This document shows positions 1 to 7,182 of a stretch of 64,000 nt of DNA, piece after piece (the stretch's first letter is position 1; each line of letters begins with the position of its first letter). The notes beneath the pieces were generated by a model. The model was not told the origin of the DNA. It was given only the letters and a program-made list of their open reading frames with translations, and searched no databases. Source of the stretch: JAIRMO01 sp046533115 (GTDB taxonomy: Bacteria; Spirochaetota; Spirochaetia; Treponematales; Breznakiellaceae). Location of the stretch: assembly GCF_046533115.1 (NCBI RefSeq), contig NZ_JAJQRC010000001.1, forward strand, positions 62,001-126,000, read 5' to 3'. The position numbers and the translations under genes are program-made.

Positions 1-1
1 C

Positions 2-406
2 CGAGGAACCGTCCTCAGGGCGGACAAAAAGGGGGCCTGGATCGTGGAAATTGGTTCGCTCAGGATGAGTATTCCGGAAAAGGATCTTATTGCCCTCGCG
101 CCTTCCGGGGAAAACAAGAAACCGCTTATCGCCGTGCCGGATCTGAGCCCGGAAAATCAAGCCCGGTTTGAGATAAACCTCCTGGGGATGCGTTTGGAAG
201 AAGCTCTGGAGGTCCTTCGCCGTCAAATTGACGCCGCCGCCCTGTCGGGCCTCCGTGAATTTTCGGTGGTCCACGGTAAGGGGGATGGTATACTGCAGCG
301 GGGGGTACATGAATTCCTTAAACAACAAGGGTTAGTGGCGGATTATTACTTTTCCCGGCCCGAAATGGGCGGTTTTGGACGGACCGAGGTGGTCCTGAAG
401 GGCTAG
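2..406 (+). CDS. mutS2: Endonuclease MutS2, C-terminal part (gene enters from the left edge)
   Basis: The reading frame is open from base 2 to a TAG stop and its 5' part lies outside the window. The visible protein ends in a Smr domain: it has the family features INLLGMRLEEAL and VVHGKGDGIL, followed by a GRTEVVLKG tail. In MutS2 this domain has nicking activity and sits behind a MutS-type ATPase, and the protein acts in suppressing recombination or in rescuing collided ribosomes (family knowledge). The stretch before the Smr domain (GTVLRADKKGAWIVEIGSL) matches the linker region of MutS2. An internal GTG at base 44 could be mistaken for the start, but the frame clearly continues upstream. 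The gene converges on the TM2 gene, with about 50 bp between them and no obvious terminator hairpin. Confidence 0.85.
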   Translation, partial: RGTVLRADKKGAWIVEIGSLRMSIPEKDLIALAPSGENKKPLIAVPDLSPENQARFEINLLGMRLEEALEVLRRQIDAAALSGLREFSVVHGKGDGILQRGVHEFLKQQGLVADYYFSRPEMGGFGRTEVVLKG

Positions 407-457
407 CGGTTTTTAGGGGGTGCCCAATTCAACTAACGCTAAAGCCCTCGACGGATG

Positions 458-961
458 CTAAAAGTCCTCCAGGGACGGGTCGTTATCCATCAGTTCCGGA
501 AGGGTATACACGATGGTACCGGATTTTCGGACCCGGATTTCGGCGAATCCCTTAGACACCAGCGTCTCCAGATGTTTTTTTGCTTCTTCGATGGAGATAT
601 TCGCCTCCAGGGCTACTTCCGTGGGGGTAAGGATCCCCTTGTTCTGTTTGGCCAGTTTAAGGATAACCCGTTCGGGACTTTCTTTTTCATGTACCCTGCG
701 AACTTGGGCGTCATCGGCATAACGAGGTGCTTGAGCGGAACGGCTGCCGTATAAGCGGTGGTATAGGGTATCTCTGATATTAGCTTCCCGGACCTGTGCC
801 GAAAGGGTAAAAAAGTCATAGATAGCCCCGATCATCCCCAGCCCGCCGGTACACATCCACAGGATGCCGGTGGGAATTTTCCCCAAATAGAACCGGTGAA
901 ATCCCAACATACCGAAACCTGAAAAGAACCAGAGCAAATACGCAAGTCCTATACTATACAC
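458..961 (-). CDS. TM2-domain membrane protein with a winged-helix-like tail
   Basis: The 167-residue protein starts at a GTG with a good GGAGG ribosome site seven bases upstream. Residues 1-55 hold a TM2 domain: two membrane segments joined by a short turn, with the typical GFHRFYLGK and TGGLGMIGAIYDFF patterns. The rest is soluble. Residues about 95-167 (KLAKQNKGILTPTEVALEANISIEEAKKHL and on) read like a small winged-helix domain of the kind found at the end of many TM2 proteins. The function of this family is not known. The gene stands alone and converges with mutS2. The membrane domain is a firm call; the winged helix is inferred from its pattern. Confidence 0.75.
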   Translation of the reverse strand: MYSIGLAYLLWFFSGFGMLGFHRFYLGKIPTGILWMCTGGLGMIGAIYDFFTLSAQVREANIRDTLYHRLYGSRSAQAPRYADDAQVRRVHEKESPERVILKLAKQNKGILTPTEVALEANISIEEAKKHLETLVSKGFAEIRVRKSGTIVYTLPELMDNDPSLEDF

Positions 962-1178
962 CGTAACCTCCCCAATAGCCTTACCAGGCCTATTCGCAAC
1001 CCCTTCCGGCGGTTAATTTTATTGGAATGCAGGCATAATCCCCTCTGCATACTTCTCCATGCGAGCTTTTAGGATATGATAATTTAGTATAATCGAAGGT
1101 CCCTCTTTTTCCAAGGGCGTGGGTGGCTGTCTCCGGGGATTTAGCCGTTGATCCGGCCAATCATGGACAAGTGATTAA
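962..1178. other. Non-coding spacer with an isolated -10-like box
   Basis: No credible gene lies here. The plus strand has TATAAT at 1088-1093 without a good -35 box. It is followed by a stretch with local pairing (GGTCCCT with AGGG, and two CCGG blocks) that runs into the palindromic repeat at 1179. This could be a small RNA, or only the promoter side of the GTG-started TM2 gene. It does not resemble the core motifs of SRP RNA, tmRNA or RNase P RNA that I know. Confidence 0.3.
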
Positions 1179-1277
1179 GGACCCGCGCAGAAACAACATG
1201 ACCGAATGGTCATATTGTTTCTTTATTGCGTAAGCAATTAGAATAAAATGCTCTGCATTTTATTCTTGCGCGGGTCC
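1179..1277. repeat. Multi-hairpin palindromic repeat, family A, copy 1
   Basis: An outer stem GGACCCGCGCA (1179-1189) pairs perfectly with TGCGCGGGTCC (1267-1277). Inside it lie three further hairpins: 1190-1221 (GAAACAACATGACC, loop GAAT, one mismatch), 1225-1238 (ATTGC, loop GTAA) and 1241-1265 (GAATAAAATGC, loop TCT). On the minus strand the element starts inside the TAG stop codon of the rhomboid gene. The same TAGGACCCGCGCA start is seen at 3347 after another gene. Its role could be transcript end-processing or termination, or it may be a mobile repeat; this is inference. Confidence 0.8.
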
Positions 1278-1837
1278 TAACGTTTGGCCGGCCTGAAAAA
1301 ACCAAAGAGGCTGCCGCAGAAACCTCCCACCACATGGGCAAATTCGGAAATATCATCGGCGTTAAAGGAATTAAGGAATTCCCGGCCTAGGTAGAGGACC
1401 AAAACCAAAATAAAGGTAAGGGGGATTTCTCCTTTGTTGAAGTTGGTGAAGGATGCCAGCAGGATCATCATAAAAACCACCCCGGAAGCCCCCAAAAGGG
1501 AACTGGAAAAGAGGAGAATATTCAGAATGCCCGTGATCAGGGCGGTGACGGCGATCATCAGGAGCAGGGACAAGGAGCCGTAGGATGTTTCCAGCATGGG
1601 CCCCAGGAGGAGGATAAAGGAAAAATTGGAAATCAGGTGGTTCCAGTTGGCATGGCCTATCGCATGGGTAAAAAGGGTGATCCAACTCCGAATATCGGCA
1701 GAATTAAAGCCCCCTTTTCCGCTTACCACAAACCAGGTCCCGGTAAGCCGGGGAAACAAGGTCTGGGTCAGGAGCAGTACCGCGGCGCTGATAAAGGCAA
1801 AGGTTAACACTGTGGGAGCGTTGTACTTAAGACGCAT
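1277..1837 (-). CDS. Rhomboid-family intramembrane serine protease
   Basis: The 186-residue, mostly hydrophobic protein has about six membrane segments. It carries the rhomboid catalytic features: GASG with serine 118, histidine 168 in a later membrane helix (EFAHVVGG), and the HxxxN pair (His67, Asn71) in TM2. It would cut membrane-embedded substrates within the lipid bilayer. I chose the ATG at 1837 because TCCTCC on the plus strand gives a strong ribosome site just upstream. The frame stays open further, but that part overlaps the exonuclease gene and does not look like protein. It lies 11 bp behind the exonuclease III gene, so the two are probably cotranscribed. The stop codon is built into a palindromic repeat. 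Confidence 0.88.
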   Translation of the reverse strand: MRLKYNAPTVLTFAFISAAVLLLTQTLFPRLTGTWFVVSGKGGFNSADIRSWITLFTHAIGHANWNHLISNFSFILLLGPMLETSYGSLSLLLMIAVTALITGILNILLFSSSLLGASGVVFMMILLASFTNFNKGEIPLTFILVLVLYLGREFLNSFNADDISEFAHVVGGFCGSLFGFFRPAKR

Positions 1838-1848
1838 CTTTTCCTCCG

Positions 1849-2637
1849 TTATTTGATCGGAAGTTTTACCTCTATCTGGACCGGGCAATGATCCGAGCCG
1901 GTCACCTCGGGACGGATTATCGAGGATTTGATCCTGGACATAAAGGCTTGATCCACGCAATGGTAGTCGATCCTCCATCCCACATTCCGTTCCCGGGCGT
2001 TCATCCGGTAGGACCACCAGCTGTAATGCCCTCCCTCGCCGGTATGAAAATGACGGAAGGTATCCACATACCCCGCTCCGGTAAAAGTATCCATCCAAGC
2101 CCGTTCCTCCGGAAGATACCCGGCGTTACCCTCGTTTTCCTTCGGCCGGGCCAGATCAATAGGGGTATGGGCTATATTGTAATCCCCGCAGAGAACCAAG
2201 TGCCTGCCCCGGGATACCAGGGTATTACATAATTTCAATACGGCGTCGCAGAAGGCTAACTTGTACGCTAACCGGGCGCCGCCCTCCTGGGAATTGGGGA
2301 AATAGGCGTTGATCAGGGTAAAATCCTTAAATTCAGCCTGCAAAACCCGGCCCTCATCGTCAAATTCTGCCGCTCCCAGGGGTTTTACCTCCAGGGGTTT
2401 GATTTTACTGTAAATAGCTACCCCGGAATATCCGGCTTTTTTGGCACTGGCCCAATAGGACGTGTAAAATTTTCCCTTATTATCCTGGGGACTAATTAAA
2501 TCCGGAACAAGTTGATCCGGCCTGGCCTTAGTCTCCTGAACACAAAGTACATCCGGGGATTCCTCCTTGATCCAGGAGACCAGGCCCCGCTTTTCCACGG
2601 CCCGGATCCCGTTAACATTCCATGATAAGATACGCAT
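1849..2637 (-). CDS. xth: Exodeoxyribonuclease III (AP endonuclease)
   Basis: The 262-residue protein begins MRILSWNVNGIRA, the hallmark of the ExoIII/APE1 family. Metal and catalytic motifs follow in order: VQETK (metal-binding Glu), GDYNIAH (Asp/Asn) and a C-terminal GSDHCPV (catalytic Asp-His). It repairs abasic sites and removes 3' blocking groups in DNA base-excision repair. An earlier in-frame ATG at 2673 would add 12 residues, but the family start is at 2637. The ribosome site there is weak, just AAAAGG next to the ATG. Length and motif order are normal for the family. It is followed closely by the rhomboid gene. Confidence 0.93.
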   Translation of the reverse strand: MRILSWNVNGIRAVEKRGLVSWIKEESPDVLCVQETKARPDQLVPDLISPQDNKGKFYTSYWASAKKAGYSGVAIYSKIKPLEVKPLGAAEFDDEGRVLQAEFKDFTLINAYFPNSQEGGARLAYKLAFCDAVLKLCNTLVSRGRHLVLCGDYNIAHTPIDLARPKENEGNAGYLPEERAWMDTFTGAGYVDTFRHFHTGEGGHYSWWSYRMNARERNVGWRIDYHCVDQAFMSRIKSSIIRPEVTGSDHCPVQIEVKLPIK

Positions 2638-2731
2638 CCTTTTACCTATAACTGTATTCCGGATAAAAAACAAGCCTCAGGATGATCGGTGTCTTGCCCC
2701 GTCCCTTCTGGGTATGTTATGGTAATAAATA

Positions 2732-3349
2732 ATGAGCCTTTTTTGTCTGTTATGGATTCCCTTGTTTTATCTTTTTTGGATTTCCCTTTCCCCGGAAGAT
2801 GCCCCCCGACTCTATGATTTTTGGGCTCTTTTTTTGGGCAGTCTGACGGCTTTAGCCTCTTTTTTTCTCGGTCCCCTGATCGATCCCGGGGGATTTGGAT
2901 TTTCCCGATGGTTAAGCGCCTATATTGATATAGTATGTTTTCCGGTTATTTTTCCCATCATTATCGGATTTTTGTTGTCCCTGACCCCCCTTTCCCCGGG
3001 GTGCGGGAATTCCGCGAAGTTTGTCCTGCTTTGGCTTATCCCCGGGGCCGTTATGCGGACCATAACCTGGGGGGTCCGGAAGGATCCCCTTCATTTGGTA
3101 TTGGTTCCCCTGCTTTGGTCCGCCTTGGCGGCGGGAATTTTCTTTTTTCTTACGTTCCTGCGGAACCGGGGGAAGGTGTTTGTTTTTTCTCTCATAATCG
3201 GTTTTTTACTTTTACCCGCGGCCGTCGCCGCCAGCTATTGGGCCTTTTTTTCTCAAAAGTTGTATCTGGGTTTGCTTTTTTTGATCATCGCCCTGATCCC
3301 CCTGGGTATACGGGTAAGCTCTTTTTTTTCATCAAACCGCCGGCTTTAG
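2732..3349 (+). CDS. Polytopic membrane protein of unknown function
   Basis: The 205-residue protein is almost wholly hydrophobic, with about six predicted membrane helices and a short charged C-terminus (SSFFSSNRRL). I recognise no family motif. There is no Shine-Dalgarno sequence before the ATG. A possible promoter (TTGCCC at 2694, 18 bp, TATGGT at 2718) would start transcription about two bases before the ATG, so the message may be leaderless or nearly so; the boxes are weak. The gene is divergent from xth, and its TAG stop forms the first bases of a palindromic repeat. The uninterrupted frame and hydrophobic pattern support a real gene. Confidence 0.65.
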   Translation: MSLFCLLWIPLFYLFWISLSPEDAPRLYDFWALFLGSLTALASFFLGPLIDPGGFGFSRWLSAYIDIVCFPVIFPIIIGFLLSLTPLSPGCGNSAKFVLLWLIPGAVMRTITWGVRKDPLHLVLVPLLWSALAAGIFFFLTFLRNRGKVFVFSLIIGFLLLPAAVAASYWAFFSQKLYLGLLFLIIALIPLGIRVSSFFSSNRRL

Positions 3350-3402
3350 GACCCGCGCAGAAACAATATGACCATTCGGTCATGTTGTTTCTGTGCAGGT
3401 CC
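3349..3402. repeat. Palindromic repeat, family A, copy 2
   Basis: This hairpin of about 54 bp starts GGACCCGCGCAGAAACAATA and closes on GTTGTTTCTGTGCAGGTCC around an ATTC loop. It shares the first 13 bases (TAGGACCCGCGCA) and the GAAACAA-ATGACC arm with the copy at 1179-1277, but lacks the two extra inner hairpins. In both copies the TAG is the stop codon of the gene before the repeat. Confidence 0.8.
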
Positions 3403-3413
3403 TTAGTATCCAG

Positions 3414-3445
3414 GGCCGTTTTAAAACTGAAGTTTTGAAACGGCC
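3414..3445. repeat. Short palindrome, family B (TTTTGAAAC type)
   Basis: GGCCGTTTTAAAACT, a GA loop and AGTTTTGAAACGGCC form a near-perfect 15-bp stem. It belongs to the AAAACxG...CxGTTTT hairpins found in several other gaps. It lies between the convergent membrane-protein and aldolase genes, where a bidirectional terminator would be expected; no clear T-tract follows. Confidence 0.6.
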
Positions 3446-3488
3446 TTAGGGGTATAAATTTATAATAAATAGCCCCGAATGTACCGGT

Positions 3489-4487
3489 CTATGCCTGTCC
3501 CGCGGAGCCCAGAACGTTTATGTTTTTATGGGCATACAGCTTTTTAAGTTCCTCCCGGGCGGGTCCCAGATACTTTCTGGGGTCGAATTCATCGGGTTTT
3601 TCCGCAAAAACCTTACGGATAATAGCGGTCATGACCAGGCGCCCGTCGGAATCGATGTTGATCTTGCATACCGCGCTTTTTGCCGCCTGACGAAGCTGTT
3701 CTTCCGGGATGCCCACCGAATCCTTAAGGCTTCCGCCGTATTGTTCGATGATTTTGACGTATTCAATCGGCACCGACGAAGAACCGTGGAGAACGATAGG
3801 GAATCCGGGGATCCGCTTTTCAATTTCCTTGAGGATGTCGAAGCGCAGCGGCGGAGGGATAAGGATGCCGTCGGCATTCCGGGTACACTGCTCCGGCTTG
3901 AATTTTGCCCGGCCGTGGCTGGTACCGATGGAAATAGCCAGGGAATCCACCCCGGTCTTTTTCACAAAGTCTTCCACCTCGGCAGGCTGGGTATAATGGG
4001 AATGTTCCGCGGATACGTCATCTTCAACCCCGGCCAGAACCCCCAATTCCCCCTCTACGGTAACGTAATCCTTCCGGGAATGGGCAAATTCACAGACTTT
4101 TTTGGTCAGGGCCACGTTTTCATCGTAGGGTAAGTGGGAACCGTCGATCATCACCGAAGAAAATCCCGTTTCGATACAGTCCTTGCAGAGTTCAAAGCTA
4201 TCCCCGTGATCCAGGTGGAGAACTATGGGGATGTCGTATCCCAACTCATGGGCATATTCCACGGCGCCCCGGGCCATGTTTTTAAGGAGGTTCTGATTAG
4301 CGTACTTTCGGGCACCGGAAGAAACCTGTAGGATCACCGGAGATTTGGTTTCCACACAGGCTTGAATAATGGCCTGGAGCTGCTCCATATTGTTAAAATT
4401 ATACGCCGGAAGCGCATAACCGCCGCTTACCGCTTTTTTGAATAATGCTACCGTATTAACTAGTCCTAGCTCGGTATAACTGGTCAT
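3489..4487 (-). CDS. fba: Fructose-bisphosphate aldolase, class II
   Basis: The 332-residue protein has the class II (zinc) aldolase signatures. HLDHGDS is near residue 91, with Asp93 and zinc ligand His94. Further on are VEGELG, a SIGTSHG loop (phosphate/zinc region), LHGSSS and KINIDSDGR. It splits fructose-1,6-bisphosphate to dihydroxyacetone phosphate and glyceraldehyde-3-phosphate in glycolysis, and runs in reverse in gluconeogenesis. An AGGAGTTTAT ribosome site precedes the ATG. The gene stands alone behind its own sigma-70-type promoter. Length is normal for the family. It is divergent from the gene for an exported PPC-domain protein. Confidence 0.95.
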   Translation of the reverse strand: MTSYTELGLVNTVALFKKAVSGGYALPAYNFNNMEQLQAIIQACVETKSPVILQVSSGARKYANQNLLKNMARGAVEYAHELGYDIPIVLHLDHGDSFELCKDCIETGFSSVMIDGSHLPYDENVALTKKVCEFAHSRKDYVTVEGELGVLAGVEDDVSAEHSHYTQPAEVEDFVKKTGVDSLAISIGTSHGRAKFKPEQCTRNADGILIPPPLRFDILKEIEKRIPGFPIVLHGSSSVPIEYVKIIEQYGGSLKDSVGIPEEQLRQAAKSAVCKINIDSDGRLVMTAIIRKVFAEKPDEFDPRKYLGPAREELKKLYAHKNINVLGSAGQA

Positions 4488-4552
4488 ATAAACTCCTTAA
4501 TGCGGGACGTCCACCGCATCGCGGTTTTGGAAACATCCCGGTTGTTACCTTA

Positions 4553-4581
4553 ATAGTATGGCAGGAACGCCGCTTGGTCAA
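4553..4581 (-). promoter_or_regulatory. Sigma-70-type promoter of fba
   Basis: On the minus strand TTGACC (4581-4576) is followed after exactly 17 bp by TACTAT (4558-4553). The predicted start near 4546 leaves a leader of about 60 bases before the aldolase ATG. The -35 box matches five of six consensus bases and the -10 box four of six. Confidence 0.55.
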
Positions 4582-4659
4582 GAACATCAGATCCCAATAC
4601 CTCCCAATACCGGCGGAACAGGATCAATCATCAATGTCAATGTCCTGTCCCCGGTTTCA

Positions 4660-4688
4660 TTGACAAACCGCCGGGTTAAAGGTACACT
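4660..4688 (+). promoter_or_regulatory. Sigma-70-type promoter for the PPC-domain protein
   Basis: TTGACA (4660-4665) is a perfect -35 box. TACACT (4683-4688) follows after 17 bp as a four-of-six -10 box. Transcription would start near 4695, just upstream of the GAAGGAG ribosome site at 4706. Confidence 0.65.
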
Positions 4689-4719
4689 GATTACCATTAA
4701 GAGCTGAAGGAGAGTTATT

Positions 4720-5913
4720 ATCAAACATCTGCTGTTGATTTTTTGTTTTTTTGTTATCCTGCCCGTTCTATACGGTCAGACCCCCGGGAGGGGTCTGGAG
4801 GAGTTAGACCATGGGGCTAAGGGCACTGCCCTTGATATAAGCAATCGAATCCCCGCCGGACCGGCCCAGAAAATCATTATTGGTCAGTGGCCCTACCGGA
4901 ATGGGGTTCCATCCCTCGGTTTCTATTGGGCCGCCCAGCTTACCGAGGAATTAACGAATCTGCCGGGCCGGTCCTTTACCCTGCTTTCCGGCGCCTCCGC
5001 CGCTGATTTGATGATCTCCGGCGAAATCGTCGAGGTTGCCGGCGTCATTCGGGTTTATACCCGGATCTTCCGTATCGGGGACCGTGCGATGGTGGCCGGC
5101 CTGCATGCGGATTTTGCCCGTACTGAAAATCTGGTGCAGATGCTTTCGGAGGACAGGAACGGAAGCTCCGTCACGGTTCCTTGGGACTCCTATGAAACCG
5201 ACAGCCGGGAAACCCCTCTTCCGGTAGAAATAGCCATCGGCGAGGATAGGCCCCTTATCAACCGCACGATTCACGACCGCGGCGATGTGGATTATTTTAT
5301 CTTCCTGCCGGATCAAGACGGGGTTTTGAGGATGGAAACTACCGGGGATATGGATACGGTTATGGAATTCTTCGAGGCAGACTCGGAAAGACCCCTGGCG
5401 GAAAATGATGATGGGGGGACAAGTGAAAATGCCCGTATCCAGTACCAGGTGACGGCCGGGGGCCGTTATATTGTCCGGGTACGGGGGTATGGCGATGACA
5501 CGGGAGCTTACGGTTTTCGCGCTTTTTTTACCGAGCAGCGTCCTGTTTCTCCCGATGAATACGAGATGGACGATGATTTTTCTTCCGCCAAAACGATAAC
5601 CACGGGAATATCCCAGCAGCACAATTTTCATTCAGGCAGCGATGTGGATTGGGTTAAATTCGAGATACGGCAAGCCGGCCGCTATACCATCCGGGCCCGG
5701 GGAATTCATACTGACCAGCTTGATACTTACCTTGAGCTCTATGATGCAAACCAGGACTGGATCGATGAGGACGACGACGGCGGTGAATCCCTGGATTCCC
5801 TCCTTACCGTAAATCTTCAGCCGGGGACCTACTATTTAAAGGTGGAATGTCTTGACAACGAACTGGACGAGACGGCCTATATCATCGCCGTGCAGGGGGA
5901 CCAGCCAAACTGA
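4720..5913 (+). CDS. Exported protein with a CsgG/FlgO-like region and two PPC-type domains
   Basis: No ATG, GTG or TTG lies at a normal distance from the strong GAAGGAG site (4706-4712). ATC at 4720, seven bases downstream, or ATT at 4717 gives a proper signal peptide: a Lys-His pair, a long hydrophobic run, then LYGQ. The nearest ordinary start is TTG at 4735, 22 bases away, and it would lose the charged residues. After the signal comes a region (about 35-150) with a TolB/CsgG/FlgO-like pattern (inference). Two repeats in the style of bacterial pre-peptidase C-terminal domains follow (about 165-265 and 270-395). Both contain GDVD-Y/W near the start and a late YTIRARG or YIVRVRG strand, and they are rich in Asp. 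The protein probably acts in the periplasm or at the outer surface; its function is unknown. Confidence 0.7.
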   Translation: MKHLLLIFCFFVILPVLYGQTPGRGLEELDHGAKGTALDISNRIPAGPAQKIIIGQWPYRNGVPSLGFYWAAQLTEELTNLPGRSFTLLSGASAADLMISGEIVEVAGVIRVYTRIFRIGDRAMVAGLHADFARTENLVQMLSEDRNGSSVTVPWDSYETDSRETPLPVEIAIGEDRPLINRTIHDRGDVDYFIFLPDQDGVLRMETTGDMDTVMEFFEADSERPLAENDDGGTSENARIQYQVTAGGRYIVRVRGYGDDTGAYGFRAFFTEQRPVSPDEYEMDDDFSSAKTITTGISQQHNFHSGSDVDWVKFEIRQAGRYTIRARGIHTDQLDTYLELYDANQDWIDEDDDGGESLDSLLTVNLQPGTYYLKVECLDNELDETAYIIAVQGDQPN

Positions 5914-5991
5914 CTGCCTTGATCGGCGGTTTTTATCCGTGTTGAGGGATAATACCCTGATCTTCGGGCGAGGTTGTTGATTGGTTCCGTT

Positions 5992-6882
5992 ATGGGGTTT
6001 AGGAAATACAAGAAAAAAATAATTTTATGGGGTATAGTTGTTTTTATTCCACTCTTGGGAGCGGGGATTTTTTTTTCCCGTTCCCCGGTGCTTGTGGTAA
6101 CGGATCCTTTTTTTAACGCCCTGTATGGCCGCTGGAGAACCTGGGAAAAACGGCTGGAACTCTCTTTCCGGTTTTTCCGGCCGGTAAAACCGGTTTCCAT
6201 CGGAGAAAACGCCGATCAGGATGCGGTGCCCTTTGCCGTGGAAGCGGCCTCGGCCAGACCCTTTTGCGTATTGTTCCCCTTCCGGTACAGCGAGGGCGCC
6301 CGGCGGTATGTCCGCCAACATCCGGACATTACCGCGGTGGTTCTCGGAGGCCGGCTTGCCCCCCCCCAGGAGGAGGGGCTCCTCTTTTTCGGAACCGATA
6401 CGGTCCTGGATATGTACCGGGCCGGTCTTTGTGTGGCGGCTTTTATTCAATCCGAGGAGGAGGTTTTTGTATTTCCGGATCCTTTTATTACCCGGGCGGA
6501 TAGGGATGCCTTTTTGGAGGGGCTCCGGGCCGGGGAATATACGAAGGAACCCCTCTATATGAATGTTTATGCGGATTTAAGTTCCCGGACGGGTATTTCC
6601 GTGGTAATGACCGGAACCCCCCCATCTTTTTTGACGGGAGGGATAAAAATACCGGTGGTCCTTTTTTCATGGATGGATCCGGCGCTAAGTTCCCAGGATG
6701 TAAAGCTTGTTTTTGATGATTCCCCCTGGGCGTTGGCAAAGGAAGCGATCGACATCCTGGTCCAGGGAGGAAAGGAGGGGATAATCCCTTCAAAAATATC
6801 GGTTTTGGGCCGGAGAATTCAGGAAAAGACCCTGGCAACGGAACTAAAAAATTTGATCCGCCAAAAACAGGTAACTCCGTAA
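5992..6882 (+). CDS. Membrane-anchored protein, possibly periplasmic-binding-like; function unknown
   Basis: From the ATG at 5992 the protein has about 296 residues. It has a basic start (GFRKYKKK) and one membrane helix or uncleaved signal at about 10-27. The soluble part alternates strands and helices (TAVVLGGRL, GISVVMTGT, IPVVLFSWMDP), a pattern reminiscent of periplasmic binding proteins of the BMP or LacI type. I see no diagnostic motif, so this is only an analogy. The start is unclear: the only ribosome-like site, GAGG at 5970-5973, fits an ATT at 5980 better than this ATG, and TTG codons lie at 5974 and 5977. A run of nine C (6359-6367) sits inside the gene. It follows the PPC-protein gene by about 80 bp on the same strand. 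Confidence 0.6.
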   Translation: MGFRKYKKKIILWGIVVFIPLLGAGIFFSRSPVLVVTDPFFNALYGRWRTWEKRLELSFRFFRPVKPVSIGENADQDAVPFAVEAASARPFCVLFPFRYSEGARRYVRQHPDITAVVLGGRLAPPQEEGLLFFGTDTVLDMYRAGLCVAAFIQSEEEVFVFPDPFITRADRDAFLEGLRAGEYTKEPLYMNVYADLSSRTGISVVMTGTPPSFLTGGIKIPVVLFSWMDPALSSQDVKLVFDDSPWALAKEAIDILVQGGKEGIIPSKISVLGRRIQEKTLATELKNLIRQKQVTP

Positions 6883-6904
6883 ATGCCGTATCTTTCCTCA
6901 AAGT

Positions 6905-7016
6905 CGGTATTTTGGGAAAGGCCTTGGAAAAAACGGTTAAGCCCCCATGCGGGCGGTCCGCTTTTTCCTGCCAAGTCTCGGGCTGCTTCAAAATCATGGC
7001 TGGAATTTGAAATTGC
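6905..7016. repeat. Degraded composite palindromic repeat, family B, reverse orientation
   Basis: GGCCTTGGAAAAAACGGTTAAGCCC matches, with few changes, the reverse complement of the block at 42451-42475. It is followed by CCGCTTTTTCC and by a hairpin-like pair GCTTCAAAAT / AATTTGAAAT (6985-7014). This looks like a decayed copy of the element at 42379-42505. A 61-codon open frame over it is not credible as a gene. Confidence 0.5.
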
Positions 7017-7110
7017 CTTATTTTTTAAAAAATCAACTAAAAAAAAGCCCCCGATGGCCGATAATTAAAAGGGTATTGTTATTTTTTCATGGTAAAATGG
7101 GGTTAAGTAT

Positions 7111-7139
7111 TTGACAAAGATCCCGTGAGGAAATATAAT
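7111..7139 (+). promoter_or_regulatory. Perfect consensus sigma-70 promoter of the flaA operon
   Basis: TTGACA (7111-7116), 17 bp, then TATAAT (7134-7139): both boxes and the spacer match the bacterial housekeeping consensus exactly. Transcription would start near 7146, leaving a leader of about 37 bases. Spirochaete flaA genes are known to be read by housekeeping sigma factor, unlike the sigma-28-dependent flaB core genes. A perfect promoter fits an abundant structural protein. Confidence 0.9.
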
Positions 7140-7182
7140 CGTAACAGACCTAATTCCCCAATGATTGGAAAAGGAGTATGGG

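Noticed and set aside
1838..2098. An 87-codon N-terminal extension of the rhomboid protein
   Set aside because: It overlaps the exonuclease III gene, reads as a shadow of it, and the ATG at 1837 has a strong ribosome site.
6883..7068. A 61-codon open frame right after the unknown membrane-anchored protein gene
   Set aside because: It has no ribosome site, its composition is not protein-like, and it overlies a degraded copy of the palindromic repeat.
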